This document shows, in pieces, positions 1 through 9,272 of a stretch of DNA of 41,851 nt. Location: NCBI GenBank assembly GCA_913031125.1, contig CAJWFK010000024.1:1-41851 (forward strand). Direction: 5' to 3'. The stretch comes from an uncultured Woeseia sp. (GTDB taxonomy: Bacteria; Pseudomonadota; Gammaproteobacteria; Steroidobacterales; Woeseiaceae). Within the stretch, counting starts at the first letter, position 1. Each line of letters starts with the position of its first letter. The notes beneath the pieces were generated by a model. The model was not told the DNA's origin. It searched no databases and worked only from the letters and a program-made list of their open reading frames with translations. A program made the position numbers and the translations under genes.

Positions 1-908
1 AGATGCCGTCCTGGAACGTGCGCCTCGCTATGTGCGCGACTGACGCTCAGTTCCACCGTCGGTCGAACAATGGAACCGAAAAAAGGTATATCGTTATCGT
101 GTGCCGCGAGTGCTTTAAGATATGTACCGATTTTGTTAGCAACGTCGCCAGAACGGGTAGTCCTATCCGTGCCAGTTATACACATGTCAACTTGCCCATG
201 TTGCATCAAGTGCCCTCCCGCATTGTCGACAATGAGTGTATGGGGCACGCCATTTTCTGCTAATTCCCATGCTGTGAGTTGTGAACCTTGGTTACGCGGG
301 CGGGTCTCGTCAACCCAGACATGGACATCAATTCCTTTGGCATGTGCAAAGTAAACTGGCGCGGTTGCAGTGCCATAGTTAATAGTCGCTAGGGCCCCCG
401 CATTGCAGTGCGTTAATATATTTACAGGTTGCCCCTTTTTATCTGCAGCAATCTTCTCGATAATTCCGAGGCCATGTTTTCCGATGCCCCTTGAAATTTC
501 TGTATCTTCGTCACATATATTTCGGGCTTCTTTTTCCAGAATAGTCACCAAGGACCCACGGCTTGTGTTAGTGACAATTTTGAGTACGCGGTCGAGAGCC
601 CACCGAAGATTTACGGCGGTGGGCCTTGTTTGCCCAATCTTCTCGGCCGCCTCAAAAATTTTTTCTTTGTTAGTTTTTGTGTCTTGATACTCTACTGCGG
701 CCAAGTAAAGACTCCAGGCCGCTGTTGCTCCAATGAGCGGAGCGCCACGCACCAGCATATCGCGAATTGCATTTGCCCCATCCCTCCAGTTCTTTAAATC
801 ATGCACGATATATTCGTGCGGCAATCGACGCTGATCAATTATCTGTACTATCGCAGGGTCGTTGGGGTTCTGCCAGATTGTTTGAAATTTTCCACCCCTG
901 TTTCTCAA
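1..908 (-). CDS. mtnA: S-methyl-5-thioribose-1-phosphate isomerase, C-terminus cut by window edge
   Basis: Methionine salvage enzyme that isomerises methylthioribose-1-phosphate to methylthioribulose-1-phosphate in the cytosol. Seen by translating the minus strand: an N-terminal 'IDQRRLPHE' and 'VRGAPLIGATAAW' block, the catalytic cysteine context 'THCNAGALAT', and the catalytic aspartate context 'ITGTDR' followed by 'GDVANKIGTYLKAL'. The reading frame stays open to base 1, so the end lies outside the window. No ATG lies between the upstream in-frame stop and the conserved N-terminus. I chose TTG at 908-906 because an AAGGAG ribosome site (918-923) sits 9 nt upstream. A longer TTG start at 959 is possible. 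It lies 133 nt downstream of folD on the same strand and may be cotranscribed. The identification is firm; the start is moderately sure. Confidence 0.9.
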   Translation of the reverse strand, partial: MRNRGGKFQTIWQNPNDPAIVQIIDQRRLPHEYIVHDLKNWRDGANAIRDMLVRGAPLIGATAAWSLYLAAVEYQDTKTNKEKIFEAAEKIGQTRPTAVNLRWALDRVLKIVTNTSRGSLVTILEKEARNICDEDTEISRGIGKHGLGIIEKIAADKKGQPVNILTHCNAGALATINYGTATAPVYFAHAKGIDVHVWVDETRPRNQGSQLTAWELAENGVPHTLIVDNAGGHLMQHGQVDMCITGTDRTTRSGDVANKIGTYLKALAAHDNDIPFFGSIVRPTVELSVSRAHSEAHVPGRH

Positions 909-1041
909 TTTAGCATGCTCCTTGGTTACGCAGCCGCATTTTACCCGCCGCTTCCCCAATTGGCCTAAAAAAATAGATAAATTTGACGTTTCTCTTTTTC
1001 ACTTGGGAGTGCATTTAGAAGTGGGAAAAGGAGTTTTTAGT

Positions 1042-1929
1042 TTAGCTAGTTGTCATTTCTGCTGATCGCAGCGTATTGGACATGAGCATGATTATCGTCA
1101 TCGGTCCGACGCCACCCGGAACCGGTGTTATAGCACCAGCAATGCCCAGAGCTTCCTCAAAATTTACATCCCCGACTAATTTATTTTTTATTTCGCCATC
1201 TATTTCGACTTGCGTACGGTTTATTCCGACATCGATGACTATTGCTCCTGGTTTGATCCATTCGGCACCGACCATTTCTGCCCTACCGACAGCTGCAACT
1301 AGAATATCTGCGGTTTTTGCTACTTTCGGCAGATCTTTGGTGCGGCTATGACAGATGGTGACTGTAGCATTTGCTTTCAGCAGTAGACTTGCCATAGGTT
1401 TGCCTACTATGTTGGAGCGGCCAATAACCACCGCATGTAAGCCAGATAAATCATGGCCGAGCTGTTCTTCAATCATAACCATACAGCCGGCCGGTGTGCA
1501 TGGTACAAAAGCGTTATCCAGGTGACCTGCAGTCAACATCCCTATATTTTGTAAATGAAATCCGTCAACATCTTTTTCTGGAGCAATAGACTGCGTGACC
1601 AATTGTTCATTCAAATGTGAAGGTAAGGGTAGCTGCACGAGAATACCGTGAATATCTGGATCACTATTAAGCTGACTAATTAAATTTAGCACTGTTGGTT
1701 GATCAGATTCTTCTGGCAAGGAGTGTTTTACTGAATGAAATCCGCATGCTTCCGCTGTTCTTTTTTTATTTCGCACATAGACTTTGCTTGCTGGGTCTTC
1801 TCCAACAATGACAACTGCGAGTCCCGGTCGGATACCGAGGTTATTGCGAAGCACAGCTGCCTTTTCAGTGATTTTTTGAGATAGCGCTGCAGCTTTCGCC
1901 TTGCCATCAATAATTGTTGTCGTTCCCAT
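1042..1929 (-). CDS. folD: Bifunctional methylenetetrahydrofolate dehydrogenase/cyclohydrolase FolD
   Basis: Cytosolic one-carbon enzyme that interconverts 5,10-methylene-THF and 10-formyl-THF using NADP. Visible motifs: '[11 protein letters not shown]' with the catalytic Tyr and Lys, 'GILVQLPLP', 'DVDGF', 'PCTPAG', the nucleotide-binding stretch '[15 protein letters not shown]', and the C-terminal '[10 protein letters not shown]'. Starting at 1929 gives about 295 residues, normal for the family. A longer frame opens at 1986, but its first 19 residues do not resemble FolD, while ATG at 1929 has a GGTGGA ribosome site 7 nt upstream and begins '[11 protein letters not shown]'. The gene is divergent from the methyltransferase at 2071, and its leader carries a terminator-like hairpin (1954-1973). 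Confidence 0.96.
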   Translation of the reverse strand: MGTTTIIDGKAKAAALSQKITEKAAVLRNNLGIRPGLAVVIVGEDPASKVYVRNKKRTAEACGFHSVKHSLPEESDQPTVLNLISQLNSDPDIHGILVQLPLPSHLNEQLVTQSIAPEKDVDGFHLQNIGMLTAGHLDNAFVPCTPAGCMVMIEEQLGHDLSGLHAVVIGRSNIVGKPMASLLLKANATVTICHSRTKDLPKVAKTADILVAAVGRAEMVGAEWIKPGAIVIDVGINRTQVEIDGEIKNKLVGDVNFEEALGIAGAITPVPGGVGPMTIIMLMSNTLRSAEMTTS

Positions 1930-1953
1930 CAAATGATCCACCAGAAAATAAAT

Positions 1954-1973
1954 GACCGCCGGTCTCGGCGGTC
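1954..1973 (-). promoter_or_regulatory. GC-rich hairpin in the folD leader, possible attenuator
   Basis: Perfect 7-bp inverted repeat, GACCGCC at 1954-1960 and GGCGGTC at 1967-1973, with a 6-nt loop. Read on the minus strand it is followed by ATTTATTTTC and then the folD ribosome site and ATG (1929). The U-tract is interrupted, so termination efficiency is doubtful. No minus-strand gene lies directly upstream, because 2071-2700 is on the other strand, so this is a leader structure and not another gene's terminator. No riboswitch class was recognised. Confidence 0.5.
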
Positions 1974-2070
1974 CATTAAGAAACAAATATTACCCTCAAA
2001 AGTTAGCGGAGGTAAACTAGCAGAAAATCTATAGTATCGAAATTTCCTTAATAATATTCTAATTTAAAAA

Positions 2071-2700
2071 ATGACTGAAAATTGGCTTGCACGTTGGGTA
2101 AATGGCAGGATCGGTTGGCATGAAGCAGATGGTAATGAGGGTCTAAAGTTACATTGGCCGATCGATGCCGGAAGAGTTCTGGTGCCACTTTGTGGTAAGT
2201 CCGCCGACATCAAATGGTTGGCGCGACGTGGACATGAAATTGTAGGTGTAGAGCTTTCTGAACTGGCTATTCGACAATTCTTTTCAGAGCAGAATTTAAC
2301 ATTTTGTTTTACACCAGGTGAGTTTTTGAATTGCTATAAGTGCAGTGAATTACCCATCATTTTGTATTGCGGAGATTTTTTAGATTTTACTGGCGGTCCT
2401 TTCGATGCGCTCTATGATCGTGCTGCTCTAGTAGCACTTGAGCCAAATATCCGTCCATATTACGCAGATCATGTGACGGGTCTTTTGAAGCCAGGAGCTA
2501 GCAAATTCGTCGTCACATTGGAATATGATCAAAACATTGTCCCGGGCCCACCATACTCAGTTATGCCAGATGAACTCATTCGCTACTGGGACGACCTTAA
2601 GCAGATTGAAAAAAAGAATGATATTGACAATTGTCCACCAAAATTTCGAGCTGCAGGGTTGACTGAAATTAGCGAGGTATTTTGGACTTCACATCTTTAG
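2071..2700 (+). CDS. tpm: Thiopurine S-methyltransferase-family SAM methyltransferase
   Basis: Small SAM-dependent methyltransferase of the bacterial TPMT family, 209 residues against about 215-220 usual. Seen: 'NWLARWVNGRIGWHEAD' at the N-terminus; the family signature 'RVLVPLCGKSADIKWLARR' and 'GHEIVGVELSELAI' around residues 45-75, which is the SAM site; and 'YDRAALVALEPNIRPYYADH' around 120-140. In Pseudomonas, members methylate thiopurines and give selenite or tellurite tolerance; the substrate here cannot be read from sequence. The ATG has no clear ribosome site (AT-rich upstream). It is divergent from folD and convergent with the cupin gene at 2744. Confidence 0.9.
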   Translation: MTENWLARWVNGRIGWHEADGNEGLKLHWPIDAGRVLVPLCGKSADIKWLARRGHEIVGVELSELAIRQFFSEQNLTFCFTPGEFLNCYKCSELPIILYCGDFLDFTGGPFDALYDRAALVALEPNIRPYYADHVTGLLKPGASKFVVTLEYDQNIVPGPPYSVMPDELIRYWDDLKQIEKKNDIDNCPPKFRAAGLTEISEVFWTSHL

Positions 2701-2743
2701 CGGTGCTGGCTCTTTATGTATGTTGGCGTGGGTGCTAGTTATT

Positions 2744-3070
2744 TTAGGCTTCCCCGTTGTCCGGGCCGTAGAATATCACCCAAGCAGCAAAATCTTCTGT
2801 AAAGTCTTCGAAGCGATGCACAATACCCGCTCGAACAAATAATGCTTCACCCGCCTGAAATGGTTGTCGGCTGTCTTCGGTAACAAAATAGCCGGAACCA
2901 GACTGAATAATATAAATTTCATCTTGCCTGTGTGGCTGTTGTCGATCGGTTACATTGGGTTTGTAGTATCCGAGTTCCATGGAGCCATGTTTCAAAAAAA
3001 CCCCATAAGGTTTTTCTGTAGATTCGGCAATGAGATTTAGTCCTCTTTCTGTCGTGTGTCTTTCAATCAT
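2744..3070 (-). CDS. Single-domain cupin protein
   Basis: A 108-residue protein consisting of one cupin barrel. Seen: 'QQPHRQDEIYIIQSGSGYFV' (motif 1 with a His and Glu of the metal triad) and 'GEALFVRAGIVHRFEDF' (motif 2 with the last metal-binding His). Small cupins of this sort include sugar isomerases, dioxygenases and metabolite sensors; nothing here decides between them. The start lies 22 nt after the stop of the aminotransferase gene upstream on the same strand, so the two are probably cotranscribed and may act on the same amino-acid-derived metabolite. That link is inference from spacing. Confidence 0.8.
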   Translation of the reverse strand: MIERHTTERGLNLIAESTEKPYGVFLKHGSMELGYYKPNVTDRQQPHRQDEIYIIQSGSGYFVTEDSRQPFQAGEALFVRAGIVHRFEDFTEDFAAWVIFYGPDNGEA

Positions 3071-3092
3071 TTAATTACACCACTCAAATTTT

Positions 3093-4250
3093 TTATTCAA
3101 AAGCGCAGTGAAATCGATCACCGATATCCATCAACCTGTCCCGAGATTCGTTTGAATAGACGATACGTACATAGTTCAAACATCGCTCCCCACCCCAGTT
3201 TATCATTGGTGTTGTGGCGATCTTTCCCTTCCGCAAGAGGAGATCTGATGCGGTTGGTCCATCTAGCCCAAGGGGAGAAACATCTATAAGCATTGACCAG
3301 CCACCATGCGGTGGAATAACAGAAAAGTCTTTTAGCTGTTTGATAATAAGGTCTCGGCGGGCTTCTAATTCTTTTGTACTTTCGAAAATGCCATCATTTT
3401 CGCTGGCGATAGCGACTGCAACCGCGCCCATCGCGATACCTGTTTGGCAGACCACGTTCGTAATACTTACTCTTGCCACATCAGCAAGGAGTGTGGCGGG
3501 GCCAACTACCCAGCCAACCCGCCAACCAATCATCCGGTATTCTTTGGAAGCTGAGCCGACGGTGATGACCCTCTTTTGCATTCCGCTAAATGATGCCGGG
3601 TGAATTGCTACCCGATTATCAAACAGGACCCGTTCCATAGCACTATCATTGATCAGCCAGCAATCGGCTTGTTCACTGAATTGCACAAGTGCTTCCCAGT
3701 CATCGGAATCAAATACTGCTCCTGTCGGCATTGATGGACTCATTAGTAACATCGCTTTAACAGGGCCCGGATCAACCATGCCAAGAGCTTCCCGGTCCAA
3801 ACGCCAGCCGGATGGAGACGGCAATAGGGAAATGAATCGTGGAACGCCGCCAGCGAGCCGAACTCGGTTAATCAGTCCGACATAGGTTGGATCGGTCATG
3901 ATTACTTCATCGCCCGGTTCAATGACAGCAAGCAAAACATTCAATATTCCGGATAATCCACCTGCAGTGATTATTGACTCAGTTTTCCAGTCGTAATCAT
4001 TGCCGGATGCGTTGCCAACTAGTTTTGTTGATGCCTTTCTGATTGACTCCAATCCAAAAAAAGGTAGATAGCTATTTGCATCGTCGTCCGCGATGGCCTC
4101 TCTACTGAAATCTAGGGCAGATTGTGGCGGTGGTATGTTGGTGTCCAGGTTTTCAAGGCGGAGCACCTCGGGGTCATCAAGGCTATCTGCCAGATCACCC
4201 ATCTGTTCGACCCCTATACTGGTAATGTGCTTTAGCCGTGATACAGACAT
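3093..4250 (-). CDS. Fold-type I (class I/II) aminotransferase with altered PLP-contact residues
   Basis: PLP enzyme of the aspartate-aminotransferase fold, 385 residues. The PLP lysine is K236 in 'GSASKEYRMIGWRVGW', D202 in 'INDSAMERVLFD' is the pyridine-nitrogen contact, and 'YLPFFGLESIR' and 'DPTYVGLINRV' are typical of subgroup I-gamma. Two residues that normally hydrogen-bond the PLP O3' look replaced: the usual NPTG Asn is Met (M174 in 'SPSMPTGAVF'), and the usual Tyr of D-x-x-Y is Met (M205). That suggests altered chemistry, perhaps a lyase or specialised transaminase, although the catalytic lysine is intact. It sits directly upstream of the cupin. Substrate unknown. Confidence 0.88.
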   Translation of the reverse strand: MSVSRLKHITSIGVEQMGDLADSLDDPEVLRLENLDTNIPPPQSALDFSREAIADDDANSYLPFFGLESIRKASTKLVGNASGNDYDWKTESIITAGGLSGILNVLLAVIEPGDEVIMTDPTYVGLINRVRLAGGVPRFISLLPSPSGWRLDREALGMVDPGPVKAMLLMSPSMPTGAVFDSDDWEALVQFSEQADCWLINDSAMERVLFDNRVAIHPASFSGMQKRVITVGSASKEYRMIGWRVGWVVGPATLLADVARVSITNVVCQTGIAMGAVAVAIASENDGIFESTKELEARRDLIIKQLKDFSVIPPHGGWSMLIDVSPLGLDGPTASDLLLRKGKIATTPMINWGGERCLNYVRIVYSNESRDRLMDIGDRFHCAFE

Positions 4251-4288
4251 TTATAATAATTACTGTGATTAATGCTAATTTTCAAAAA

Positions 4289-4462
4289 TTATTTGCTTTT
4301 CTGGCTCTTCGTTTCTACACCTAGTCGATACCAGAAAAGGCCCTCAGCAATTGCACCTAGGACTAATAACCCGCTTGCTGGAACTGCAAATCCGCGGCCA
4401 TATAAGAATAGTGCGAGTGTCAGACACAGGAGAGTCAACGCGTGTTGTTTTATTTTTTCCAT
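4289..4462 (-). CDS. Small two-helix membrane protein, unknown
   Basis: A 57-residue frame from ATG 4462: a short basic start 'MEKIKQHA', a hydrophobic segment 'LTLLCLTLALFLYGRGF', then 'AVPASGLLVLGAIAEGLFWY', and a basic tail. The topology looks like two transmembrane helices in a helical hairpin. The frame continues upstream to a TTG at 4492, but that extension has no supported start. A GGAGGAG stretch lies about 14 nt before the ATG, farther than usual, so translation start is uncertain. It lies 60 nt downstream of the SnoaL-like gene on the same strand. Function not recognised. Confidence 0.5.
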   Translation of the reverse strand: MEKIKQHALTLLCLTLALFLYGRGFAVPASGLLVLGAIAEGLFWYRLGVETKSQKSK

Positions 4463-4522
4463 GTGGCTGGTCCCGACTCCTCCAGCAACCAATGGAGATA
4501 GAGAACGTAATTGTGAGGTCTA

Positions 4523-4942
4523 TTAAGCCCAACCCAACTCGCGGAAGCACCAACCGTCATTCCATATTTTCGTCATCTCTTCGACTTTGTCATTGTCACT
4601 CATCTTAAGCGTATAGACATAATGGGTATTAGTCTTTTTGTTCGTCGGCGGTATTGGTGCACCTTCTCCGACATGTGTGGCATGAAAGGTTCCGAAAAAC
4701 ATGGCTGTACTTGTATTTTCATCGAAACTCTCAGCATGCACTGTATAAGTTGCGCCCGCTAACGGACCATTGCAGATATTTTTCATAAATTCGGTATAGC
4801 CCTCGACAGTATCTAATTCGCTCACCGCATCCGCTTGTCCAGTAAATGTTGCGCTATTTTCAACATATTCTTTACAGCCTTCCCAGCCTTGTCCTGTTTC
4901 GCAGGCTTCAAAAAATTTTTTCGCATTATTAAATGCAGACAT
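4523..4942 (-). CDS. SnoaL/NTF2-like fold protein
   Basis: A 139-residue soluble protein with the alpha+beta cone pattern of the SnoaL-like/NTF2 superfamily: an N-terminal helix 'NNAKKFFEACETGQGWEGCKEYV', then 'VEGYTEFMKNI', a beta-sheet region 'TYTVHAESFDENTSTAMFFGTFHATHVG' and 'THYVYTLKMSDNDKVEEMTKIWNDGW'. Family members are small-molecule isomerases, cyclases, hydrolases or binding proteins; which applies here is unknown. The start is well supported: AAGGGG lies 5 nt before ATG 4942. No export signal is seen. The 171 nt upstream (4943-5113) is AT-rich and gene-free and probably holds its promoter. Confidence 0.75.
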   Translation of the reverse strand: MSAFNNAKKFFEACETGQGWEGCKEYVENSATFTGQADAVSELDTVEGYTEFMKNICNGPLAGATYTVHAESFDENTSTAMFFGTFHATHVGEGAPIPPTNKKTNTHYVYTLKMSDNDKVEEMTKIWNDGWCFRELGWA

Positions 4943-5113
4943 GTTATCCCCTTAATTTGTGTTTAAAGCTTTTCAGCATTGAGTATTATTTATAACTCAT
5001 TGCAAATCTATATATTTTTGATTTAAAGAGAAAGTTGCTTTGTAAGTGTCGGTAATAAATAGGAATCAGAAGCAATGATTAGGATGCATCCCTCGCATCT
5101 ATCGACATTGATC

Positions 5114-7345
5114 TTATGCGACGTCTTTTGAACTTAGCTCTTTTGTACTTAAGTCATGCAGGCGGATGGGAAGCTGCCGAATACGTTTCCCGGTGGCATT
5201 GAATATTGCATTTACCAATGCTGGTGCGACCGCGGGTGTTCCTGGTTCCCCACCGCCGCCAATCTGTTCGCCGCCGTTAATGATGTATGTTTCGATTATC
5301 GGTGACTCATTAATGCGCAGCATGGGGTAATCGTGAAAGTTACTTTGAGCGACTGCGCCGTGTTGGATTGTTATTTCGCTATAGAGTGCGGCAGTCAGCC
5401 CATAAACGATACCACTTTCCATCTGGGCCTCCATGCCGTTCGGGTGCATTGCAAAACCGGCGTCCACCGCACAGATAGCGCGCCTTGGTACAACCCTCCC
5501 TTCTAAAACTTCGACTTCAATCACCTGAGCTACAATTGTGCCAAACGATTTATGGATCGCGATTCCGCGGCCCCAGTTATCGGGTAATGGAGAATCCCAG
5601 TTTGATTTTTTTGCTGCGGTGTCAAGAGCGTGGAGAAAACGCGGCGAATCTGCCAATAGATCCCGCCGGTATGCGTATGGATCTTTAGTTGCCGCAAAGG
5701 CGAGTTCATCAATAAATGATTCGGTAAAAAATGCGTGCAGTGAATGGTCTACGCTGCGCCAGAAGCCCCAAGGCACATGTGTCTTTGACTCTGTGAAATG
5801 AATGTGCTGGTTATCAATCGCATAGGGTATATATGGGGCTTCAACCGGGTCATGTTTTTCGACATATTGGTTTATCCACGCAATAGGTATGCCGGAATTA
5901 TCGAGTGCCGCTTCGAACCGGCTGATGCTTGCTTGCCGGTAATAGTCATGGCGCATATCTTCTTCACGTGACCAAATGAGTTGTATAGGGTAGGGGACTT
6001 CTGTTGCAATTTTGGCGGCTTGAATAGCGTAATCGGAAAATGCCCTTCTTCCAAAAGCACCCCCTAGGAATTCGTTGTGTAAGAGGACGTTGCCAACATC
6101 AATTTCTAGAGCATCGGCAATTTGTGCTGCAAAACCGAGAGGATCCTGACTTCCGGTCCAAATTTCGCAAATGTCGTCATGGACCCATGCTGTACAATTC
6201 ATTGGTTCCATAGGCGCATGTGATAAGTAAGGTACTCTGTACTCAGCTTCGACAATGTGATTTGCTGACTCCAGTGCTGCATTAATATCACCTTTCTGGA
6301 AATCCGTAATTTCAGCACTATTTTTAATAGCATTATTCATATCGTTTTCGAACTGTTTAAAAATATCGCTTTGCTCGACTAACTCATTGCCATCGTCCTC
6401 AAATACAAACTTGAGTGCGGCCAGTGCATTTTCTGCCTGCCAATATCCATCCGCAATAACTGCGACCGCATTATCCAGCTGTATTACCTTTCGGACACCT
6501 GGCATATTTTGAATGGAAACCTCATCGACCGATTTAAGTTTAGTGCCAAAAACCGGAGCTGTTTTAATGGCGGCAAACTTCAGACTAGGGGGCCGCGCAT
6601 CTATGCCGAATTTCGCACTGCCATCTACTTTTGATGGAATATCTAAACGTTGGACGTTGGTGCCCATGATTTGAAATTCATCAGGCATTTTAAGATTTGG
6701 TTTGACCGGTTGTTTTAGCTGAGCTGCAATCGCGGCAAATTCTGAATAGGGAGCTGAACGCGAACTTTCAGTATGCTGAATTATGCTGTTTTTTGTAGTG
6801 AGTTCGTCAGTAGGAACATTCCAGGTGCTGGCTGCAGCCTCTAGCAAAACGGCTTTTGTAGAGGCGCCGGCGACGCGCATAGCAAATTTTCCAGTAGTCC
6901 TAACAGCAGTGCTACCGCCGGTTATTTGTAGGTTTATAGCTTGCGTCGCTGTTAGGAAAAAGCCGTCAATGGTGTCGACAAGCCACGATGGAAAATTCAG
7001 ATCACCTAGAGCATAGCCTTTGGCCAGTGCATAGTTAGCGTATTCTTTATGAGCGGGCGCCTCGAGCACTTCGACAAGATTCCAGTCCGCATCAAGTTCA
7101 TCTGCAAGCATCATTGCAAGTGTTGTATGCGCCCCTTGCCCCATTTCTGCGTGCGGCACTACTACTGTAATTTTGTTATTTGGCGAGATCTTTAACCAGA
7201 CATTAAAAATTGTGTCGTTTGTATCAGAAATTAATGGGGCTACTTTAGCGACCCGATTACCCGGTCTGATAGCGATACCAAATAAGACAGCGCCGCCCGA
7301 AATAATACCCCCGGATATAAAGGCCCTTCGACTCCATTTACCCAT
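5114..7345 (-). CDS. iorB: Molybdopterin-binding large subunit of an isoquinoline 1-oxidoreductase-like hydroxylase, Tat-exported
   Basis: Large subunit of a xanthine-dehydrogenase-family molybdo-hydroxylase of the single-large-chain IorB type, 743 residues. Seen: a twin-arginine signal 'SRRAFISGG' near residues 5-13, cofactor-binding stretches '[19 protein letters not shown]' and '[20 protein letters not shown]', and the C-terminal '[19 protein letters not shown]' carrying the likely catalytic glutamate. The ATG at 7345 overlaps the stop of the small-subunit gene by 8 nt (ATGGGTAA), a strong sign of translational coupling, so I prefer it to the ATG at 7372. Such enzymes hydroxylate N-heterocycles or oxidise aldehydes in the periplasm; the substrate is unknown. 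No XdhC-like maturation gene lies nearby. Confidence 0.92.
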   Translation of the reverse strand: MGKWSRRAFISGGIISGGAVLFGIAIRPGNRVAKVAPLISDTNDTIFNVWLKISPNNKITVVVPHAEMGQGAHTTLAMMLADELDADWNLVEVLEAPAHKEYANYALAKGYALGDLNFPSWLVDTIDGFFLTATQAINLQITGGSTAVRTTGKFAMRVAGASTKAVLLEAAASTWNVPTDELTTKNSIIQHTESSRSAPYSEFAAIAAQLKQPVKPNLKMPDEFQIMGTNVQRLDIPSKVDGSAKFGIDARPPSLKFAAIKTAPVFGTKLKSVDEVSIQNMPGVRKVIQLDNAVAVIADGYWQAENALAALKFVFEDDGNELVEQSDIFKQFENDMNNAIKNSAEITDFQKGDINAALESANHIVEAEYRVPYLSHAPMEPMNCTAWVHDDICEIWTGSQDPLGFAAQIADALEIDVGNVLLHNEFLGGAFGRRAFSDYAIQAAKIATEVPYPIQLIWSREEDMRHDYYRQASISRFEAALDNSGIPIAWINQYVEKHDPVEAPYIPYAIDNQHIHFTESKTHVPWGFWRSVDHSLHAFFTESFIDELAFAATKDPYAYRRDLLADSPRFLHALDTAAKKSNWDSPLPDNWGRGIAIHKSFGTIVAQVIEVEVLEGRVVPRRAICAVDAGFAMHPNGMEAQMESGIVYGLTAALYSEITIQHGAVAQSNFHDYPMLRINESPIIETYIINGGEQIGGGGEPGTPAVAPALVNAIFNATGKRIRQLPIRLHDLSTKELSSKDVA

Positions 7346-7832
7346 CGATAGTCTTCTTTTTTTGTGGAGCAATGGCTATCATTTTTGCTGCACGTTGAAT
7401 ACCTTTGCGAATACGTGGATAAGTCCCGCAGCGGCAAATATTGCCGCGCATAGCATTGTCGATGTCGGTGTCATCAGGTAACGGATTTTTTTGCAGGAGT
7501 GCGATTGCCGACATTATTTGGCCGGACTGACAATAGCCGCATTGTGGAACCTGTTCCTCAATCCATGCTTGCTGAACTGGGTGTAGTTCGCCGCTTTCAT
7601 TTTTAATGCCTTCGATCGTTGTAACCGTTCTGCCGACCGCTGCGAAAACTGGTGTTGTGCAGGATCTGATAGGTTTACCATCAAGATGAACTGTACAGGC
7701 TCCACACTGGGCAATCCCACAACCAAATTTTGTGCCAGTTAAGCCTACTTGTTCACGTATTACCCAGAGTAAGGGTGTCTGCGGATCAATGTCGAGGTCG
7801 TATCTATCTTCATTTATAGTGAGCGTGAGCAT
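7338..7832 (-). CDS. iorA: [2Fe-2S] small subunit of an isoquinoline 1-oxidoreductase-like hydroxylase
   Basis: Electron-transfer subunit that pairs with the overlapping large subunit. The 164 residues show both iron-sulfur clusters of the family: a plant-ferredoxin-type cluster with C38, C43, C46 and C58 ('[17 protein letters not shown]'), and a helical-domain cluster with C98, C101, C133 and C135 ('[10 protein letters not shown]' and '[15 protein letters not shown]'). It has no signal peptide, so it would be carried out of the cytosol with the Tat-signal-bearing large subunit, as known for this family. First gene of the pair. The 158-nt gap to the divergent acyltransferase (7833-7990) should hold both promoters. 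Confidence 0.94.
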   Translation of the reverse strand: MLTLTINEDRYDLDIDPQTPLLWVIREQVGLTGTKFGCGIAQCGACTVHLDGKPIRSCTTPVFAAVGRTVTTIEGIKNESGELHPVQQAWIEEQVPQCGYCQSGQIMSAIALLQKNPLPDDTDIDNAMRGNICRCGTYPRIRKGIQRAAKMIAIAPQKKKTIDG

Positions 7833-7990
7833 CGTATTTAAATTAGTATAGCCGAGCGATTGACGTAGCGCAGAATTCTACATCGACGGGGCTATAACTG
7901 TATTGCAATATTTGTTAAGAAACCACGTGTTTAAAGATTCAGATAAAACTCGGACCACACATTAGGATAGCAATCCTTTTACGGAAGTTT

Positions 7991-8866
7991 ATGAGAAATC
8001 TGCGAGGCTTATTGATCTTTGTTGTTGCGACTGCAAATACAGTTATTTGGTTTCTACCAATCTTTTTTCTTTCATTAGTGAAGCTCTTATTGCCACTATC
8101 ATTCATCCGAAAGGCAATTACACGGTGGCTCGTTTTACTCGGAAACTGTTGGGTTACCGCCAATTCTTTCATCATATCTGCCAATAATAATATTAACTGG
8201 GATGTTCGTGGTATAGATAACTTAAGCTATAAAAATTGGTATCTGATACTAACAAACCACCAAACTTGGGTGGACATTGTAGTTCTACAGAGCATTTTTA
8301 ACGGTCGTATTCCTTTCCTTAAATTTTTTATAAAGAAGGAGTTATTCTGGATTCCCTTTCTCGGAATTGCATGGTGGGCGCTCGATATGCCATTTATGCG
8401 GCGTTACTCTCGATCTTACATTGCCAAGCATCCTGAAAAGAGGCGTATCGATTTGGTTGCGACGCGACGGGCTTGCGAAAAATTCAGGGATTCGCCAACA
8501 AGTGTTATTAACTTTGTTGAAGGCACGCGTTTTTCGCATGAAAAGAGTAAGAGTAGTGAGTCACCTTATAAGCATCTATTAGCGCCAAAAGCAGGAGGAA
8601 TCGCATTGACGCTCTCATCTATGGGTGAAATGTTTGACAAGATTATTGATGTGACAATCGTTTATCCGGAAGGACCTGTATCATTTTGGGACGTGATGTG
8701 TGGGGAGTTGTCCCATGTAATCATCGATGTAAAAAAACGTACTGTCGAGACTTGGCTCTACGAAGGGGACTATGAGCATGATCCAAACTTCCGCAAGAAT
8801 TTTCACAATTGGTTATTGGAAATTTGGGAGGAAAAAGATAAAAATTTTCGGAAACTATTGGAGTAA
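7991..8866 (+). CDS. 1-acyl-sn-glycerol-3-phosphate acyltransferase-like protein (YihG-type)
   Basis: PlsC-superfamily acyltransferase of 291 residues, similar in plan to E. coli YihG. It has a long hydrophobic N-terminus ('GLLIFVVATANTVIWFLPIFFLSLVKLLL') that anchors it in the inner membrane, then the HX4D catalytic motif 'NHQTWVD' at about residues 94-100, 'KKELFWIPFLGIAWWALDMPF', and the substrate-binding 'NFVEGTRFSHEK' at about 174-185. It probably acylates lysophosphatidate-type acceptors at the membrane; the exact acceptor is not decidable. GGAAG lies 4 nt upstream of the ATG. Divergent from iorAB. Confidence 0.9.
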   Translation: MRNLRGLLIFVVATANTVIWFLPIFFLSLVKLLLPLSFIRKAITRWLVLLGNCWVTANSFIISANNNINWDVRGIDNLSYKNWYLILTNHQTWVDIVVLQSIFNGRIPFLKFFIKKELFWIPFLGIAWWALDMPFMRRYSRSYIAKHPEKRRIDLVATRRACEKFRDSPTSVINFVEGTRFSHEKSKSSESPYKHLLAPKAGGIALTLSSMGEMFDKIIDVTIVYPEGPVSFWDVMCGELSHVIIDVKKRTVETWLYEGDYEHDPNFRKNFHNWLLEIWEEKDKNFRKLLE

Positions 8867-8900
8867 AAAGGACTGACTATCTTTTTGGTAAAATCAGCTT

Positions 8901-9272
8901 ATGTCAGCGAGCTACCACTATGACACTGTTGCATTCGATGTCCGTGAAAATACAACGATGTTGTTTTTCGCTCGAACTAATATAAGGGGCGATATTGAAG
9001 ATTATTTGCTGCTAATGCGCACGGCAGAAGAGACTCGCGAGGAATTCATTTTTTTGGAGGTAAACGAGGAGCAACTGGACGGTAGTCGGCTTATACGGGC
9101 GGCAGAAATGAGTGGGAATATTCTCTCCCTATTTTTTCTAGAACCAATCAAAGTGCTTGATGGCGCAACACGACTTGTACTGACTTTTGAAAATTCTGAG
9201 GAGAATCGAAAAGCAATGGAAGTAGGGGCATTTCGGGTACTCGGAGACAAATTAACTGGCGGACACGCGTAA
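8901..9272 (+). CDS. Conserved-looking hypothetical protein upstream of GIY-YIG gene
   Basis: A 123-residue soluble protein with no recognised domain. It is rich in Glu and Arg with alternating beta-like stretches ('TMLFFARTN', 'EEFIFLEVNEEQLDG', 'GNILSLFFLEPIK', 'TRLVLTFENS') and a helical 'IEDYLLLMRTAEETR'. No signal peptide or membrane segment. Its stop TAA is directly followed by the ATG of the GIY-YIG gene (TAAATG), so the two are translated from one message. This supports it as a real gene and hints at a related role. Function unknown. Confidence 0.72.
   Translation: MSASYHYDTVAFDVRENTTMLFFARTNIRGDIEDYLLLMRTAEETREEFIFLEVNEEQLDGSRLIRAAEMSGNILSLFFLEPIKVLDGATRLVLTFENSEENRKAMEVGAFRVLGDKLTGGHA

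Noticed and set aside
1..354. Plus-strand frames at the left edge
   Set aside because: They are shadows of mtnA on the minus strand, whose catalytic motifs are plain.
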